Below, piece by piece: positions 31,942-41,181 of a stretch of DNA of 60,222 nt. Within the stretch, counting starts at the first letter, position 1; each line of letters starts with the position of its first letter. A program made the translations under genes and the position numbers. Origin of the DNA: an uncultured Collinsella sp. (GTDB taxonomy: Bacteria; Actinomycetota; Coriobacteriia; Coriobacteriales; Coriobacteriaceae); assembly GCA_958407995.1 (NCBI GenBank), contig CATYJU010000008.1, positions 1 to 60,222 of the forward strand, given 5' to 3'. The notes beneath the pieces were generated by a model, which saw nothing but the letters and a program-made list of their open reading frames with translations, ran no database searches and was not told where the DNA came from.

Positions 31942-34497
31942 ATGTTTACTCCGCTTATCACTCATGATCTGGACGGCGCCGCGCTGGCGGCGCCCGTTGA
32001 TGCTGCCCGTCGTAATGGCGCTGCATACAAGACGCGCACGATCGACGACCTTTGCATTAAGGACGATCGCCTGCGCGCCGCTATCGAGGGCACGGGACAC
32101 CTGCTGTTCGACGGCGGCATGGGCACCATGTTGCAGGCCGCCGGCATGAAGGCAGGCGCCCTGCCCGAGCTGCTCAACTTTGAGGAGCCCCAGGTCATAA
32201 CCGATATTCAGCGTCAGTACGTCGAGGCCGGCTGCGACGTGATCACCGCCAACACCTTTGGCGCCAACGCCCACAAGCTCGACGGCGCCGCCACCGTGGC
32301 AGACGTCTTTGCCGCGGCAGTCACCTGCGCCCGCGAGGCCGGCGCCCGCTACGTCGCCGGCGACATCGGCCCCATCGGCGCCCTGCTGCGCCCCTTGGGC
32401 ACCCTCAGCTTTGACGAGGCCTACGACCTCTTTGCCGAGGAGGTGCGCGCCGGCGTCGCTGCGGGCGTCGACCTCTTTATCATCGAGACTATGACCGACC
32501 TGGCCGAGATCAAGGCGGCAGTCCTCGCCTGCCGCGAGAACTCCGACCTGCCCGTCTTTGCCACCATGACCTTTGAGGAAGACGGCCGCACGTTCCTGGG
32601 CACGAGCCCCGAGGTCGCCGCCATCACTCTCGACGCCATCGGCGCCGACGTCCTTGGCATCAACTGCAGCCAGGGCCCGGCCGAGCTCCGAGGACTCGCT
32701 GCGCGTATGCTCACCGTTACCGACAAGCCCGTTATGGTGCAGGCCAATGCGGGACTGCCCCACGTGGACGATGACGGCAATACCGTCTTTGATATCCAGG
32801 CGCCCGAGTACGCCGAGGCCGTCGCCGGCATGATCGAGGACGGCGTGAGCGTCGTCGGCGGATGCTGCGGAACCACGCCGGCGCACATGGCGGCACTTCG
32901 TACCCTCATCGACAACCACACGCCCAGCCCGCGTCACCGCAAGCCCAGCATGTCGGTCACGAGCGCCCAGACGGTCGTGGACCTCCCCTGCGACGGCCAC
33001 AAGATCGCCGTCATCGGCGAGCGCATCAACCCCACCGGCAAAAAGCGCCTGCAGCAGGCCCTACGCGACGGCGACCTGGACTACGTCGTGAGCCAGGGCA
33101 TCAGCCAACAGGAGCAGGGCGCCGACATCCTGGACGTCAACGTGGGCCTGCCCGAGATCGACGAGGTCAAGGTCATCCAGCAAGCGACCGAGCAGCTCCA
33201 AGGTTCCACGCTGCTGCCGCTGCAGATCGACTCCACCGACCCCGCCGCCGTCGAGGCCGCCGCGCGTCGCTACGCCGGCAAGCCCATCATCAACTCGGTC
33301 AATGGCAAACAGCAGATCATGGACGAGATCTTCCCGCTGGTCGCCCACTACGGCACCAACGTCGTCGGCCTCACGCTCGACGAGGGCGGCATCCCGGATA
33401 CCGCCGAGGCACGCTATAGCATCGCCGAGCGCATTGTGGCCGAAGCCGCCCGTTACGGCATCGGCCCGGACCGCATCCTCATCGACTGTCTGGTCATGAC
33501 CGCCTCGACCAACCAGCGCCAGGCTGAGCAGATCCTGCGCGCCATGTCTATGTGCAAGGAGCGCCTGGGCGTCAAGTGCGCACTCGGCGTATCGAACATC
33601 AGCTTTGGCCTGCCCGCGCGCCCGCTGCTGGGCTCGGTCTTTTTGGCCGCCGCCTTTGGTGCAGGTCTGGACGCCCCCATCATGAACCCGGGTTCCAAGC
33701 GCTTTATGGACACTGTCTACAGCTATCGCGTGCTGAGCGTTGAGGACGAGGGCTCGACCGGATACATCGAGCGCTACGCCGGCTGGACCGACCCGTACAA
33801 GATTGCCGCCAACCCGGCGGCCGCTCAGTCAGCATCGAGCGATGCCGCGCCTGCCGCAAGCACCACCGCAAGAGCCGATGACGACCCCATCCGCCACATG
33901 GTCGTCTCGGGTCGCAAGGGCGAAATCGCGGCCGAGACCGAGCGCCTGCTGGCCGACCACGACGCCATGGACCTCATCAACAACCACTTTATCCCCGCCC
34001 TCGATGAGGTCGGAGTCCTCTTTGACCAGGGAAAGTTCTTCTTGCCGCAGCTCATGGCCTCGGCCGAGGCCGCGCGCGTGGGCTTCGATACCATCAAACG
34101 CCTGATGCCCGCCGGCGAGATTGCCGACAAGGGTAAGATCTGCGTGGCCACCGTCAAGGGCGATATCCACGACATCGGTAAGAACATCGTTAAGATGCTG
34201 CTCGACAACTACGGCTACACCGTCTTTGACCTAGGCCGCGACGTCGACCCGCAAGAGGTGCTCAAAACCGTCAAGGAGCGCGACATTAAGCTCGTCGGCC
34301 TCTCGGCGCTTATGACCACCACGGTCGTCGCCATGGAGGAGACCATCAAGCTGCTTCATGCCGAGGTGCCGGGCGTCAAGATCATCGTAGGCGGCGCCGT
34401 ACTCACCCCCGAATACGCCAAGCAGATTGGCGCGGACTACTACGCCAAGGACGCCGCCGAAAGCGCGCGCATCGCCGAAGAGGTCTTTGGGCAGTAA
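31942..34497 (+). CDS. metH: Cobalamin-dependent methionine synthase (no activation domain)
   Basis: Transfers the methyl group of 5-methyl-THF to homocysteine through B12. 851 residues: homocysteine-binding barrel (FDGGMGTMLQ at about 56; zinc Cys in VGGCCGTTPAH near 311), pterin-binding domain from about 350 (ERINPTGKKRL; GLTLDEGGIP), a linker rich in Ala/Ser at about 630-645, the B12 cap and the cobalamin-binding domain with axial-ligand motif DIHDIGKN (about 736). A full MetH is about 1,200 residues; the last ~350, the reactivation domain, are encoded separately by the gene just upstream. Confidence 0.95.
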   Translation: MFTPLITHDLDGAALAAPVDAARRNGAAYKTRTIDDLCIKDDRLRAAIEGTGHLLFDGGMGTMLQAAGMKAGALPELLNFEEPQVITDIQRQYVEAGCDVITANTFGANAHKLDGAATVADVFAAAVTCAREAGARYVAGDIGPIGALLRPLGTLSFDEAYDLFAEEVRAGVAAGVDLFIIETMTDLAEIKAAVLACRENSDLPVFATMTFEEDGRTFLGTSPEVAAITLDAIGADVLGINCSQGPAELRGLAARMLTVTDKPVMVQANAGLPHVDDDGNTVFDIQAPEYAEAVAGMIEDGVSVVGGCCGTTPAHMAALRTLIDNHTPSPRHRKPSMSVTSAQTVVDLPCDGHKIAVIGERINPTGKKRLQQALRDGDLDYVVSQGISQQEQGADILDVNVGLPEIDEVKVIQQATEQLQGSTLLPLQIDSTDPAAVEAAARRYAGKPIINSVNGKQQIMDEIFPLVAHYGTNVVGLTLDEGGIPDTAEARYSIAERIVAEAARYGIGPDRILIDCLVMTASTNQRQAEQILRAMSMCKERLGVKCALGVSNISFGLPARPLLGSVFLAAAFGAGLDAPIMNPGSKRFMDTVYSYRVLSVEDEGSTGYIERYAGWTDPYKIAANPAAAQSASSDAAPAASTTARADDDPIRHMVVSGRKGEIAAETERLLADHDAMDLINNHFIPALDEVGVLFDQGKFFLPQLMASAEAARVGFDTIKRLMPAGEIADKGKICVATVKGDIHDIGKNIVKMLLDNYGYTVFDLGRDVDPQEVLKTVKERDIKLVGLSALMTTTVVAMEETIKLLHAEVPGVKIIVGGAVLTPEYAKQIGADYYAKDAAESARIAEEVFGQ

Positions 34498-34523
34498 CAC
34501 AACGGAAACAACCGAGCACCAAA

Positions 34524-34559
34524 ACGTGCCGCATGCGCCACTTGGCACGTGCGGCACGT
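34524..34559. repeat. Inverted repeat after metH
   Basis: ACGTGCCGCA (34524-34533) and TGCGGCACGT (34550-34559) with an inner GCC-ACTT-GGC. No strong T-run on the plus strand, so a weak terminator or a palindromic element. Confidence 0.5.
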
Positions 34560-34605
34560 TAGAATAGATAAGACTATGCTCGTTTTGGCAGATAGGAGCG
34601 CAAGG

Positions 34606-35970
34606 ATGGCGATCACGCCCGCAGAAATCGCGGAAACCCGCGGCATGGTTGAGGAGCAGAACCTCGACATCAGGACCATCACCATGGGTGTTTCGCTCAT
34701 GGGTTGCGGCGACGAGAACCTCGACCGCATGTGCACGAAGATCTACGACCACGTGACGCACACGGCTGAGCACCTGGTCGAGACCGCCGAGAACCTCGAG
34801 CGCGAGTACGGTATCCCCATCGTCAACAAGCGCGTTTCCGTCACCCCGGTGGCGCAGATCGCCGCTTGCTGCAAGGATGAGGACCTCACCCCCATCGCGC
34901 ATGCCCTCGACCGCGCGGCCGAGACCCTCGGCATCGACTACCTGGGCGGCTTCTCCGCGCTCGTCCAGAAAGGCATCGGCGACGCCGACCGCCGCGTCAT
35001 CCAGTCCATCCCGCAGGCGCTCGCTACCACCAGCCGCGTCTGCTCCAGCGTCAACGTCGCCAGCCTGCGTGCCGGCATCAACATGGACGCCGTGCTCATG
35101 GCTGCGCAGACCATCATCGACGCCGCTAAGCTCACGGCCGACCAGGACTCCGTCGGCGCTTCCAAGTTTGTCTGCTTTGCCAACATGGTCGAGGACTCCC
35201 CGTTTATGGCGGGCGCTGTCCACGGCGGTGGCGAGGCCGACGCCGTCATCAACGTTGGCGTCTCGGGCCCCGGCGTTATGGCCGCAGCCCTGGAGACGCT
35301 GCCCGATTCCGCATCGATGATGGAAGTCGCCGAGAAGATCAAGCAGACCGCCTTTAAGATCACCCGCGCCGGTGAGCTCATGAGCCGCGAGGCCGCCCAT
35401 CGCCTGGGTGTCGAGAAGGGCATTGTCGACCTGTCGCTGGCCCCCACGCCTGCCATCGGCGACTCCGTTGCCCGCATCCTCGAGATCATCGGTGTTGGCA
35501 CCTGCGGTGGCCCCGGCACGACCTGCGCACTCGCCATGCTCAACGATGCCGTCAAGAAGGGCGGCGTCATGGCCAGCTCCAGCGTGGGCGGCCTCTCGGG
35601 CGCTTTTATCCCCGTGTCCGAGGACGCCGGCATGATCGCCGCCGTCGAGGCCGGCGCGCTTTCGCTCGAGAAGCTCGAGGCCATGACCTGCGTGTGCTCC
35701 GTCGGCCTGGACATGATCGCCATCCCCGGTGACACCCCGGTCGAGACCATCGCCGGCATCATCGCCGACGAGATGGCTATCGGCGTCATCAACAACAAGA
35801 CCACGGCCGTCCGCGTGATTCCCGCCATTGGCAAGGGCGTGGGCGACTGCGTCGAGTACGGCGGCCTGTTTGGCCGTGCACCCATCATGCCGGTGAACCC
35901 CAACGCCGGCACCGTGCTTGCCCACCGTGGTGGTCGATTCCCGGCGCCGCTGAACTCGCTGAAGAACTAG
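34606..35970 (+). CDS. PFL family protein (DUF711/UPF0210)
   Basis: A 454-residue member of the DUF711 family, structurally related to pyruvate formate-lyase/glycyl radical folds but without a glycyl radical loop; biological role not established. Landmarks are the N-terminal ETRGMVEEQNLDIRTITMG, YLGGFSALVQKG, ETSRVCSSVN-like TTSRVCSSVNVAS, GVSGPGVM and VGTCGGPGTTCALAMLNDAVKKGG. ATG 34606 has TAGGAG upstream. In other genomes an ACT-domain gene often precedes it; here metH does, with about 110 bases between. Confidence 0.9.
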   Translation: MAITPAEIAETRGMVEEQNLDIRTITMGVSLMGCGDENLDRMCTKIYDHVTHTAEHLVETAENLEREYGIPIVNKRVSVTPVAQIAACCKDEDLTPIAHALDRAAETLGIDYLGGFSALVQKGIGDADRRVIQSIPQALATTSRVCSSVNVASLRAGINMDAVLMAAQTIIDAAKLTADQDSVGASKFVCFANMVEDSPFMAGAVHGGGEADAVINVGVSGPGVMAAALETLPDSASMMEVAEKIKQTAFKITRAGELMSREAAHRLGVEKGIVDLSLAPTPAIGDSVARILEIIGVGTCGGPGTTCALAMLNDAVKKGGVMASSSVGGLSGAFIPVSEDAGMIAAVEAGALSLEKLEAMTCVCSVGLDMIAIPGDTPVETIAGIIADEMAIGVINNKTTAVRVIPAIGKGVGDCVEYGGLFGRAPIMPVNPNAGTVLAHRGGRFPAPLNSLKN

Positions 35971-35987
35971 CCTAGGGATTCGGGCGA

Positions 35988-36129
35988 GGAGCCCCGCTGC
36001 CCGGCGGCAGGCATATAAGGTCGCCTGCTCGGACAGTCCTGGCTCGCACGGAGAGCACATTAAGTGCTCTCCGGCTCGTGCGGAACTCGCGATCGACCTT
36101 ATATGCCTGCCGCCGGGCAGCGGGGCTCC
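35988..36129. repeat. 142-bp element with perfect 36-bp inverted arms
   Basis: 35988-36023 is the exact reverse complement of 36094-36129 (arms begin GGAGCCCCGCTGCCCGG). The 70-base centre holds another hairpin, GGAGAGCAC-ATTAA-GTGCTCTCC, flanked by GGCTCGCACGG and GGCTCGTGCGG. No coding potential. Extrusion as a cruciform or a very stable RNA hairpin is expected. Confidence 0.75.
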
Positions 36130-36244
36130 CGCACAACGGGACCTCGGTTGGGTTCTATCCCGTGTGGCAGTCGCTTCGCTTCTGCCCTACGTTGCTGGTG
36201 CGAAGGTTTGGCGTTGGATCGGTTCTTTCTGATATATGCTGGTT

Positions 36245-36276
36245 GCGGCTCTTCTTTTGGGAGGGGCCGCTTTTTT
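36245..36276 (+). terminator. Terminator or attenuator directly before the methyltransferase
   Basis: GCGGCTC (36245-36251) pairs with GGGCCGC (36264-36270), followed by TTTTTT. Only 4 bases separate it from the ribosome site TAAGGAGG (36281-36288) of the next gene, so no promoter fits between. Confidence 0.6.
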
Positions 36277-36295
36277 GTTGTAAGGAGGTTGGCCC

Positions 36296-37183
36296 GTGGT
36301 TGATGAGGGTGCTCGTTCTGAGCTGCTTTCTGTGGATTGGAATGATGAATGGATGCGTCTGCAGGCTGGTCGGCGGCGGGCAGATGACTCTTTTGAGTGG
36401 GACAAAAGGGCTCGGCATTTTCGGCCGCTTGAGACTGCTCCGTATGCTCGGGATTTTATGAAGCTGTTGGCGCTTGAGCCTGGTGAGTCGGTGCTTGATA
36501 TGGGGTGTGGGGCTGGGTCGATTGCTATTCCGCTTGCTCAGGTTGGACATCCCGTGATTGCTGCTGACTTTTCCCCTGCCATGTTGGGCACGCTTGATGC
36601 CGGCATTGAGTACTATGGGCTCGAGGATCGCATTACACCGCTTGAGCTTGCTTGGGATGATGACTGGGATTTGGTTGGACCGGTCGCGAAAGCGGTAGAT
36701 GTTGCCTTTGCCAGTCGCTCTGTCACCACGACCAACCTAAAAGGCGCGCTTGCCAAGCTTGATCGAACGGCTCGTCGACGTTGTGCTGTCACGATGGTCG
36801 CCAACTCCAGCCCGCGCTATGACCTGCACCTGATGAACGCCATCGGTGCCTCGGTTACCTGCAGTAATGGCTTTGTGTTTGCCTTTAATATCCTCATTCA
36901 GATGGGTGCCCTGCCGCAGGTTACGTACTTTGAATCGCCTCGTCGCGATACCTTCGATAGCCTTGAGGCGGGCGTGGAGGACTTCTCCCGCATGCTCGAG
37001 CACGGTAACGAGGATAAGATCGACCGTCTACGCGACTACGTCGCTCAGCATATGATTGAGAATCCCCATGCCGGCGAGCCAGGGTCCAAGGGCGTGCCGC
37101 AGGGGCGCTACATGCTCGACCACGTCCGCAAGGTCCGTTGGGCGTTTATTGCATGGGAGCCGGTCTCTTCGAGCCGTCCATAG
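36296..37183 (+). CDS. Class I SAM-dependent methyltransferase
   Basis: A 295-residue Rossmann-fold methyltransferase of unknown substrate. SAM motif I is VLDMGCGAGSIAIPLA at about 66-81, motif II around VIAADFSPAML, then a later VDVAFASRSVTTTNLKGAL. The C-terminal part (about 200-290) lacks a clear substrate signature. The start is a GTG with TAAGGAGG eight bases upstream. The 5' half of the gene uses T- and G-ending codons and is less GC-rich than its neighbours, hinting at recent transfer. A terminator-like hairpin lies immediately upstream. Confidence 0.8.
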   Translation: MVDEGARSELLSVDWNDEWMRLQAGRRRADDSFEWDKRARHFRPLETAPYARDFMKLLALEPGESVLDMGCGAGSIAIPLAQVGHPVIAADFSPAMLGTLDAGIEYYGLEDRITPLELAWDDDWDLVGPVAKAVDVAFASRSVTTTNLKGALAKLDRTARRRCAVTMVANSSPRYDLHLMNAIGASVTCSNGFVFAFNILIQMGALPQVTYFESPRRDTFDSLEAGVEDFSRMLEHGNEDKIDRLRDYVAQHMIENPHAGEPGSKGVPQGRYMLDHVRKVRWAFIAWEPVSSSRP

Positions 37184-37364
37184 ACCGCTTTCGACAGCCG
37201 TACACGTCCGCCTATAACCCGCACTGTTCTCCCACTCGGCATCCGCATTCTTTTTGAACTGGGCAAACACGCCCCACACCGCGCCGTTCCTGCGCTATCG
37301 TGGGACAGCTCACGTAGATTAAGGCCCCATCGCGGGGCGCCCCATACATAGAAAGCGAGAACCC

Positions 37365-37664
37365 ATGGCACTGACAGGAGCCCAGGTCAAGCAGCTTCGC
37401 AGCATGGCCCATCACCTCAACCCCGCCATCATCATCGGCAAGTCCGACATCAACGAGGGCACCGTCGAGCAGACGGTCGCCTACCTGGAGAAGCACGAGC
37501 TCGTTAAGTGCTCCGTACTCGATGGTTCCAGCCTTTCCGCCCGCGAGGCCGCCGAAGAGCTCGCCGATCGCTGCCATGCCGAGGTCGTCCAGGTTATCGG
37601 CCGCAAGTTCTCGCTGTATCGCGAGTCCTCGCGCAAGGACATCGAGAAGATTAAGCTCGTCTAA
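37365..37664 (+). CDS. yhbY: YhbY-type CRM-domain RNA-binding protein
   Basis: A 99-residue single CRM domain with the conserved loop IIIGKSDINEGTVEQ (GKxG-like) and C-terminal VVQVIGRKFSLYRES. YhbY binds pre-50S particles and helps ribosome assembly. ATG with a modest GAGAACCC upstream. Followed by a strong terminator. Confidence 0.92.
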   Translation: MALTGAQVKQLRSMAHHLNPAIIIGKSDINEGTVEQTVAYLEKHELVKCSVLDGSSLSAREAAEELADRCHAEVVQVIGRKFSLYRESSRKDIEKIKLV

Positions 37665-37703
37665 GAGCCAACGATCCGGCGAGCCAATATACATCAAGCT
37701 TGC

Positions 37704-37736
37704 GAGCGTCCGAGCAATTCGGACGCTCATTTTTTA
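37704..37736 (+). terminator. Terminator after yhbY
   Basis: GAGCGTCCGA / TCGGACGCTC, loop GCAAT, followed by ATTTTTT; overlaps the last codon of the convergent regulator gene. Confidence 0.85.
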
Positions 37737-40733
37737 TCGCTCGACGAGCACGCGGTTAAGCCTGCCCTCCACCAAGCGCTCGTACAGACGCCGCGTCTCG
37801 GGCTCGGGCACGCCATTGACCTGCTCCCTCAGGTGATGCATATGCCCACTGTACAGCTCGACGATATCGCGTCGTCGCCCCGCCGCACCGTAGACGCGCA
37901 TAGCGCAACGCACCATGTCCTCGCGCGCCGTTTCCTGCCGAAGCCCCGACTCCACCAGCCATACCGCCGACTGCAGGTCGTTTTCTTCTAGGGCGGCATT
38001 CGCGCCCCGAATCATGCAGTCGATATACTTAGATTCCATAATGCGCCTCATACGCAAAAAGTAGGTGGGATTACAGCCATTGGGAACATACAATGGGCCG
38101 GCGTAGAGCTGCTCGATCTTAAGGCACAGCTCGATCAGATGGGGTCCGCGCGCACCCGTGCGATTTCCCAAAACTTCGCGGCTTATCTGATCAAACAACC
38201 GCACGTCGGTCTTGACGTAATCGCCGTTAAGCCCAATGCACTCGTTTTGGATCAGCACACACGACTTGCCGTCCGGTGTCGGCCCCAAGGCCGACCGCAA
38301 GCGCGATATCGTCGAGTACAGATTGTTGCGGGCGCTATTGAACTCGGCATGGGGCCACAGCTCCATAGCCAGCGTCTCGCGGTCGACCAGTGCATCCATG
38401 CCCAGCGCAAGCCGCTCGGCAAGCGTCGCCGCTTTCTTGCGGCGCCACATCTTATCCGTGATGGGAAACCCGTCGCGCTCGGCACGAAACGCCCCAAACA
38501 TGCGAATCTCGATATGGCCAATCGCATCGACACTCTCGGCATCGCCGGCCTGGAACAGACGCTCGCCTTCGCCCTCAAAGTCGTCACGCAGCGAATACCG
38601 CGACAGCTCGCGCACCGGGAGCTTCTTTCGAATTCTAGCAGCCGGCTCACCCAGACAATGCATCGCAAGACGCGCAAACAGCCGATACGATGGATCCAAA
38701 ATCCCTGGGCGGTTCATGGACATCCAGGCTGCAAGGTCGCTATCGCGGCCCGCGGAGGCCAAATGCAGCGCCACCATCCAAGCCTCGGCACCACCGACCT
38801 GCGTCCGGCTCAAATCGAGCAGCTCTGCCTCTTCACGCACCGATACCATCGATGTATTGCGTAAGTACGCCGCGCGCTCTAGCAGCAGTGCGTTGTCGCG
38901 TATGTATCCAATCGATTCCTCGGCAAGCCTGAGCACCTGCACCGCACGGAATTTGGCATTGACCGGACGCCCCTCGGCCAGCGACTGCCAGCCTTCCAGT
39001 ATCAAGCCAAACAACTGGACTTGATTGTCACGCACGCGCACGGCAAAACGGTCGAGCTCATTGAATGCCTGCTCGTCGGTCACCGGCATGCCGGCAAACA
39101 AGCGCCGCGCCGATAATACCATGCGCACCCAGATGGCGAGCGCTCGGATTCCACGCGCTTCGAGTGCCTCGAGCGTCAGGGCCATCTCGTCATCACGCTC
39201 GTCAGTCCCTGCATACGACCCATCAAATAGCTCCGTCAACATGCGGTCCGCCCGCACAAACGTCCCCGCGATATCGAGCTCACAATCGTAGACCTTATCC
39301 GTTTTGAGCCCTGCGAGGATCTCACCACCCTTCGCCCGCTCGGTCAGCCCATGTTTTATCTCGATATGTGCGGACAGCATGTCGAGTGCGGCACAAGACG
39401 CCTCACTTCCCAGCGCTGTATGGCTTGCCGGAAGCCCCAGACCACTATCTCCATAACAGGCGGCCGTAAACGCGTGCGCTACCTTCCACGACACGGGATC
39501 GAGCTCGCAAATCGCTTGCTCGCCCGCATGCTCGATAATTGAGGCCATATACCGCGCGAGTTTTGTATTGGAGACGCTCACCGCCGCCAGATAGATGCCG
39601 AGTGCCTCGTCAGGCGTCGGCTCCGATACCCGGCCATCTGCTTCGGTCTTTCCCAGTGCCGCGCGGCAGACATCCCCTCCATGCCCTGTCAGGGCCAGAT
39701 CGACCCCATACTGCCCGGCAAGCTCCAACACCGCACTGCGGTCCAAAAACGCGTCGGCAAGGTCCATCGCGGTATCGCAGCGCCCCGCTTTAATCAATAT
39801 ACGCGCCGCCCGCACAACGAGTTCGGGGCGAATTTCGGCGACCAGCTTGCGCAATCGCAGACGTGCGTTATCCTCGGTACCCAAGCAGGTAAAGCTCCGG
39901 TCTGCCGGATCAACGCCAAATATGGGATAATCGCGGACAAGATAGGACTGCTCAATCGCCGAAAGCCTAACACCGCAAGCCTCGAGCTCCGAAATATTGC
40001 CCTCACCCATTAGGACCATCAAGCATGCCACACTAAACAGGGCGTTGTTCTCGAGCGAAGCCAGATCGACAAGTGCCGCGCCATATACGTTGACAATCTC
40101 GTTTTCGAGCAGACCGGCTACGTCACCTTGGCCATACAGACCCGTCTGCAATGCCGAAACGAGCTCGGGCACGCCCTGCGTGAGCTGATAAAAGTCGAGC
40201 GATGTGCTGATCGAAAACGCCGATGCCCACGCCGAATACTCATAGGCATGCACCTTGAGCATCTGCGCATTGATCTTAACCGAATCGCCCAGTCCATGAA
40301 TCAGCTGACGATTTGAAGGACGGCAGGAGATAAATACCCCTATCCCCATAGCGCGCAGGCCGCGAATCCTGTCGATGAGGTCTTCGGTATCGTGCTGATC
40401 GAGGTTTGGCACATTATCAATCGCGATAAGGGAGTGCGGTTTGTCTTTGAGTTCTTCGGTAACCACCTCGAGCTGCATAAACACCTCGCGCCCAATGGCG
40501 CGATCGGCCTCGATAATCCGCACGGGGCCTCGCGTCGGGTCGCATTTAACCTCATGGGTGTACTGCAGCAGCACCGAGGTCTTCCCAAACCCGTCGGGCG
40601 CATAAAGAACCACGATGCCGGCCTTTCGGCCCTTGGCGATAAGCTCATTCATCAAGCGTTCGCGTCGCACCATATAGCCTCCGCCCAGCGGCATCAGCTC
40701 GAGGTCGTCTATACCGCTCAAATCGTTTACCAT
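37734..40733 (-). CDS. SARP-like regulator with N-terminal STAND ATPase
   Basis: A 999-residue transcription factor. The N-terminal part is an NTPase of the STAND type: Walker A YAPDGFGKTSV at about 44-54, Walker B-like LIAIDNV near 104, and FISCRPSNRQLI. The middle ~450 residues are helical repeats. From about 745 there is a winged-helix domain (HIEIRMFGAFRAERDGF; MWRRKKAATLAERLAL; ARNNLYSTISRLRSALG) and from about 860 a BTAD domain to the C-terminus. This order matches large SARP/AfsR-like regulators with the DNA-binding part at the C-terminal end. GAGGAG precedes the ATG. Target genes are unknown; neighbours are housekeeping. Confidence 0.82.
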   Translation of the reverse strand: MVNDLSGIDDLELMPLGGGYMVRRERLMNELIAKGRKAGIVVLYAPDGFGKTSVLLQYTHEVKCDPTRGPVRIIEADRAIGREVFMQLEVVTEELKDKPHSLIAIDNVPNLDQHDTEDLIDRIRGLRAMGIGVFISCRPSNRQLIHGLGDSVKINAQMLKVHAYEYSAWASAFSISTSLDFYQLTQGVPELVSALQTGLYGQGDVAGLLENEIVNVYGAALVDLASLENNALFSVACLMVLMGEGNISELEACGVRLSAIEQSYLVRDYPIFGVDPADRSFTCLGTEDNARLRLRKLVAEIRPELVVRAARILIKAGRCDTAMDLADAFLDRSAVLELAGQYGVDLALTGHGGDVCRAALGKTEADGRVSEPTPDEALGIYLAAVSVSNTKLARYMASIIEHAGEQAICELDPVSWKVAHAFTAACYGDSGLGLPASHTALGSEASCAALDMLSAHIEIKHGLTERAKGGEILAGLKTDKVYDCELDIAGTFVRADRMLTELFDGSYAGTDERDDEMALTLEALEARGIRALAIWVRMVLSARRLFAGMPVTDEQAFNELDRFAVRVRDNQVQLFGLILEGWQSLAEGRPVNAKFRAVQVLRLAEESIGYIRDNALLLERAAYLRNTSMVSVREEAELLDLSRTQVGGAEAWMVALHLASAGRDSDLAAWMSMNRPGILDPSYRLFARLAMHCLGEPAARIRKKLPVRELSRYSLRDDFEGEGERLFQAGDAESVDAIGHIEIRMFGAFRAERDGFPITDKMWRRKKAATLAERLALGMDALVDRETLAMELWPHAEFNSARNNLYSTISRLRSALGPTPDGKSCVLIQNECIGLNGDYVKTDVRLFDQISREVLGNRTGARGPHLIELCLKIEQLYAGPLYVPNGCNPTYFLRMRRIMESKYIDCMIRGANAALEENDLQSAVWLVESGLRQETAREDMVRCAMRVYGAAGRRRDIVELYSGHMHHLREQVNGVPEPETRRLYERLVEGRLNRVLVER

Positions 40734-41121
40734 GCCCGCTCCTCAACTCGACCGTATGGACACTGTAGCCGCAAGACCATACAAGCCGCGCTATGAATAG
40801 AGCGACCTTGTGTTTTAGGTTGTCTTTTGGTACGCAAGCGGCAAGTTTTTGTACAGCGAAGGCCGATTGTTATTAATCCCCCGACTAATCGGTCTTTAAG
40901 CAGGTAAATGAGCTTGTCAGCTTGTCCCATCTAAGCGGCAGTGTAACGCAGATGAACAAGGTTCAGCCATGTCATTCAACTCGCCTAGCACCCGCTACCG
41001 TCTACGACCTTCTAGTGGCATTTTTGCATAGAATCTGGTATGGAATGAATCAAACTGTTGGGCATCCGGCATTCGTCAAGCTTGCGGCAAGATTTTGGTC
41101 AAGTGGGCAAAAAGGGATAGC
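40734..41121. other. Intergenic region of about 390 bases
   Basis: No gene recognised upstream of the SARP-like gene. An AT-richer part lies around 40800-40900. Contains a weak CCGATT/AATCGG dyad near 40862-40892. Confidence 0.35.
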
Positions 41122-41149
41122 AAAAAGGCCCCCGCAAAGCGGAGGCCTT
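41122..41149 (-). terminator. Terminator of nagB
   Basis: On the minus strand AAGGCCTCCGC / GCGGGGGCCTT with loop TTT, followed by TTTGC. Confidence 0.8.
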
Positions 41150-41181
41150 AGGCAAGGCTATGTCGAGGTGCAGGATTCGCG

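Noticed and set aside
31333..33000. Long minus-strand frame opposite the metH operon
   Set aside because: Antisense composition; both plus-strand genes have clear motifs.
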